Below are positions 23,980-25,765 of a stretch of DNA of 25,765 bases, piece after piece. The notes beneath the pieces were generated by a model that worked only from the letters and a program-made list of their open reading frames with translations, ran no database searches and had not been told where the DNA came from. Made by a program: the position numbers and the translations under genes. The stretch is from JBGPJM01 sp041485385 (lineage in GTDB: Bacteria; Planctomycetota; Phycisphaerae; Phycisphaerales; UBA1924). The number at the start of each line of letters is the position of its first letter. Positions within the stretch are counted from its first letter, which is position 1. The stretch covers positions 1-25,765 of the forward strand of contig JBGPJM010000049.1 of NCBI GenBank assembly GCA_041485385.1, read 5' to 3'.

Positions 23980-24647
23980 AGTGAGCCCTCCCCAGTCCCG
24001 CCCTGCCCCTCGAGCGAGTCGAGCTTGAACCAGTCGTCCGCCGTCCCATTGGTGTCGTGGTCGGCAGCGCTTGCATCGGTATCGGTCCCGTTGAAGGCCA
24101 CCTGGAGCGCCACGGCGAACTGCTGGACGTCGCTGTCCAGATGCTTCTCCAGCGCCGCCAGCTGGTTCACCTTCACGGGTCGCACCACCGGCGATGACTG
24201 GCGGATCGCCAGGTAGCCGACCCCCACCCCCGTCGCCAGCAGCAGCCCCGCCGCGATCCGCGCCGTGCGCCAGCCCCAGGACGCCCCCGCCCGCACGTGC
24301 ACGCGATGCGGCGCCGCGACCGTCCTCAGCGATGCACGGGTCGCCATGAAAATCCGGTCCTCCAGCGTCGAGCGAGCCGCCTGCCGATCGTGCTCGCCGA
24401 GCTGGTCCAGCGCGGCGTCGGCGGGCGCGTTCCGCACCGCCACGGCGGCCGCCAGCTTCCCCTGCGTCAAGTCGAACACCCGGCGCTCGGTCGAGGGCGA
24501 TGCCGCGACCCGGTCCGCCGTCGCCAGCTCGTCCAGCGCCCGAGCGATGTCCATCAGCTCCGCCGGCGCCCGGTTATCGATCGGTGCAAACTTGTCGATT
24601 GGCTTGTCGATCGGCCTGTCGATCGGATTGTTCGGATTCGTGCTCAT
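23976..24647 (-). CDS. Probable membrane-anchored anti-sigma factor
   Basis: This 223-residue protein is predicted as the regulator of the ECF sigma factor encoded just upstream, from their ATGA overlap and the topology: a cytoplasmic N-terminal ~128 residues, one membrane helix at about 131-148 (IAAGLLLATGVGVGYLAI) and a ~75-residue acidic periplasmic tail. The cytoplasmic part contains two similar helical pieces, ERRVFDLTQGKL (54-65) and EDRIFMATRASL (96-107), which look like an internal duplication. There is no HxxxCxxC zinc motif, so it is not a ZAS-type anti-sigma. The N-terminus has the repeats PIDRPIDKPIDK encoded by a 12-base tandem repeat. The family is not recognised with certainty. 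Confidence 0.72.
   Translation of the reverse strand: MSTNPNNPIDRPIDKPIDKFAPIDNRAPAELMDIARALDELATADRVAASPSTERRVFDLTQGKLAAAVAVRNAPADAALDQLGEHDRQAARSTLEDRIFMATRASLRTVAAPHRVHVRAGASWGWRTARIAAGLLLATGVGVGYLAIRQSSPVVRPVKVNQLAALEKHLDSDVQQFAVALQVAFNGTDTDASAADHDTNGTADDWFKLDSLEGQGGTGEGSL
24592..24627. repeat. 12-bp tandem repeat, three copies
   Basis: Three copies of a 12-base unit (TTGTCGATTGGC, TTGTCGATCGGC, CTGTCGATCGGA) lie in the 5' end of the probable anti-sigma gene. They code on the - strand for DRPI/DKPI repeats. A related ATCGATCGG lies about 15 bases away. The unit keeps the frame, so copy number can change without a frameshift. Confidence 0.8.
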
Positions 24648-25303
24648 CGTGCAACTTCCGGTCTGGAGACTTCGGGAGTGGAAAGGGTCATGATCTCCTT
24701 GATCTTCCGCAGGGCCCGGTGGTGCCGGGCCAGCAGGGTGCCGATCGGCTCGCTCAACAGATCGGCCATCTGCTTGAACGACATCCCCGCGTGGTGCCGC
24801 AGTTCGACAATCTCCCGGTCGGCCTCCGAGAGCTGCTCCAGCGCCCGACGCAGGGAGACCAGGTTCGCCGGCGTGTCATGGTCCTGCTCATCCACCGCTC
24901 CTTCGCGGCTGGCCACCGACCGCAGCGCCTCGGGGTCCGTCGGCTCGGCCTGCCGGCGCGCCCGGCGCACCTCGTCGCGGATCCGGTTCATCGCGATCCG
25001 GAACAACCACGACTCGAACCGCCCCAGCTCCGTGTACCCGCCGTCTCCGCCCTCCCCCCCCTCCGCGCCGCCCGTCCGTGAGCCCAGCTTGGTCGCCACC
25101 GTCACAAACACCGATTGCGTCACCTCTTCCGCGGCCTCGTGGCGCGAGGCGCCCAGGCGGCTGCGGGCCAGCGCGTACACACGGCGCGCGTACAGGTCGA
25201 TGATCGTCCGCCACGCGGATTCATCGCCGGCCGCCGCGGCTTCGAGCAGCGACGGCAGATCGGGCTCGGGCTGTGCCTGCCTTGGGTCCAACATCGGCCT
25301 CAT
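24644..25303 (-). CDS. ECF-type RNA polymerase sigma factor
   Basis: This 219-residue sigma-70-family protein has regions 2 and 4 only. Region 2 lies at about 20-118 (ARRVYALARSRLG, EAAEEVTQSVFVTVATKL, FESWLFRIAMNRIRDEVRR). Region 4 is at about 150-205 (LEQLSEADREIVELRHHAG, FKQMADLLSEPIGTLLARHH). A Gly/Glu-rich insert of about 14 residues (77-90) splits region 2. The start is at 25303 (alternative ATG at 25294); the frame stays open further upstream, but that stretch is the palindrome array and unlikely to be coding. The gene heads a coupled set with the anti-sigma-like and exported helical proteins, so it probably responds to an envelope signal. No clear promoter was found upstream. Confidence 0.92.
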   Translation of the reverse strand: MRPMLDPRQAQPEPDLPSLLEAAAAGDESAWRTIIDLYARRVYALARSRLGASRHEAAEEVTQSVFVTVATKLGSRTGGAEGGEGGDGGYTELGRFESWLFRIAMNRIRDEVRRARRQAEPTDPEALRSVASREGAVDEQDHDTPANLVSLRRALEQLSEADREIVELRHHAGMSFKQMADLLSEPIGTLLARHHRALRKIKEIMTLSTPEVSRPEVAR

Positions 25304-25420
25304 GCCACATGGCTCAACGGGTGCGCCGGAGGGGTATTGCCTGCCTGGGATTGTTGGGCGCACGGGGCGGCGGAGTGGGGGGGGTGGCCTGTGCGGGCGG
25401 AAATATCGGGCGTGAGGTGG

Positions 25421-25584
25421 CACGGGCGTCCCCGCCCGTGAGTGGCACGGTCGTCTCGACCGTGAGTCGGCATGGGCGTCTCGCCCATGCCTGCGGCGGG
25501 GGGCGCGCGGCGAATACGGCACGGGCAAGATGCCCGAGCTACTCACGGGCGGGACGCCCGAGCTACTCACGGGCAGGATGCCCA
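25421..25584. repeat. Array of short GC-rich palindromes
   Basis: Six short inverted repeats follow one another. Arms are 25421-25428/25433-25440 (CACGGGCG, 8 bp), 25446-25453/25457-25464 (CACGGTCG, 8 bp), 25469-25478/25482-25491 (10 bp), 25522-25527/25531-25536, 25546-25551/25555-25560 and 25571-25575/25579-25583. Loops are 3-4 bases. The 19-base direct repeat GCCCGAGCTACTCACGGGC occurs at 25532-25550 and 25556-25574 (24-base period). Stems vary while staying self-complementary (GGG/CCC versus GGT/ACC), which is compensatory change. Open frames through it would encode GQDARAT-like peptides seen as false proteins in related genomes. It fills the gap between two - strand genes. Confidence 0.85.
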
Positions 25585-25593
25585 TGCCACTGC

Positions 25594-25765
25594 TCAGCTT
25601 GAGTCGGGGAGGGTGGCGGGTGCTGGCCTGGAGTCTCTGTTTGCGAAGTCGGCCTCGCACTTGGCGGAGTAGGCGTCGTATTCGGCCTTGGTCGAGATGG
25701 CGGAGATGAACCAGCAGCCCTTGTGGGGGCCCTTGAGGTGCTGCCGGAGATGGAATCTGTAGATG
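25594..25765 (-). CDS. C-terminal end of an unrecognised protein (runs off window)
   Basis: On the - strand a frame is open from the window edge (first full codon at 25764) to TGA at 25596-25594, giving 56 residues without a start in the window. Nearly every codon in the first 45 ends in G or C, as in the real genes here. The composition is protein-like (FHLRQHLKGPHKGCWFIS, then TKAEYDAYSAKCEADF), and it ends in a Pro/Ser tail. I therefore take it as the true 3' end of a gene. I do not recognise the family. The palindrome array begins about 10 bases after its stop. Confidence 0.7.
   Translation of the reverse strand, partial: IYRFHLRQHLKGPHKGCWFISAISTKAEYDAYSAKCEADFANRDSRPAPATLPDSS

Noticed and set aside
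25421..25584. CRISPR-like array
   Set aside because: Units are adjacent palindromes of varying sequence with no unique spacers of constant length, and no cas genes are present.
25472..25672. Small + strand open frame encoding GQDARAT-type repeats
   Set aside because: It is a translation of the palindrome array and overlaps the high-GC3 - strand gene end. Such repeats commonly give false proteins.

Overview
The window is GC-rich, densely packed bacterial chromosome. It most resembles a flagellated planctomycete, probably of the Phycisphaerae type. This is inferred from three things: the very high GC3, the cluster of exported or membrane proteins with a planctomycete-style VWA/ExbB/ExbD block, and a palindromic repeat array of a kind I associate with Planctomycetes and Verrucomicrobia. 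No rRNA, tRNA, CRISPR array or insertion sequence was seen. Most neighbouring genes overlap by ATGA or GTGA, so translational coupling is the rule.

Region 1 (1-8126, + strand) is flagellar. It holds the 3' end of fliR, then flhB, flhA, flhF, flhG, a small unrecognised membrane protein and the motility sigma factor fliA. FliR, FlhB and FlhA belong to the flagellar type III export gate. FlhF and FlhG set the position and number of flagella. FliA transcribes late flagellar genes. A strong structured hairpin follows fliA.

Region 2 (8340-10998) holds folK (folate synthesis), overlapped by a gene for an exported protein with a cysteine-less redoxin-like C-terminus. pyrH (UMP kinase) lies convergently on the - strand. 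A 283-base divergent intergenic region follows pyrH.

Region 3 (11282-22373, + strand) is the most interesting part: eight coupled genes in a row. They encode a membrane-anchored VWA protein whose membrane helix carries a TonB-like S-x3-H pattern, an exported protein, an ExbB/TolQ-type proton-channel subunit, two different ExbD/TolR-type subunits, a ~1000-residue exported helical-repeat protein, a ~1000-residue single-pass membrane protein with a degenerate J-like N-terminal domain, and an exported protein ending in a zinc ribbon. No TonB, TolA, TolB or Pal is present. I propose an uncharacterised proton-motive-force-driven envelope machine in which the VWA protein takes the TonB/TolA role. 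This is inference.

Region 4 (22501-25765) holds a stand-alone tRNA-binding-domain protein on the + strand. On the - strand lies a coupled three-gene set: ECF sigma factor, membrane-anchored probable anti-sigma factor and exported helical protein. Upstream of it come an array of short GC-rich palindromes and the 3' end of an unrecognised gene that runs off the window.

Base composition also changes along the window. Codons on the + strand are mostly G-ending (GTG, CTG, GCG) in the first half and shift to C-ending (GTC, CTC, GCC) after roughly 15-18 kb, even in genes on the same strand.
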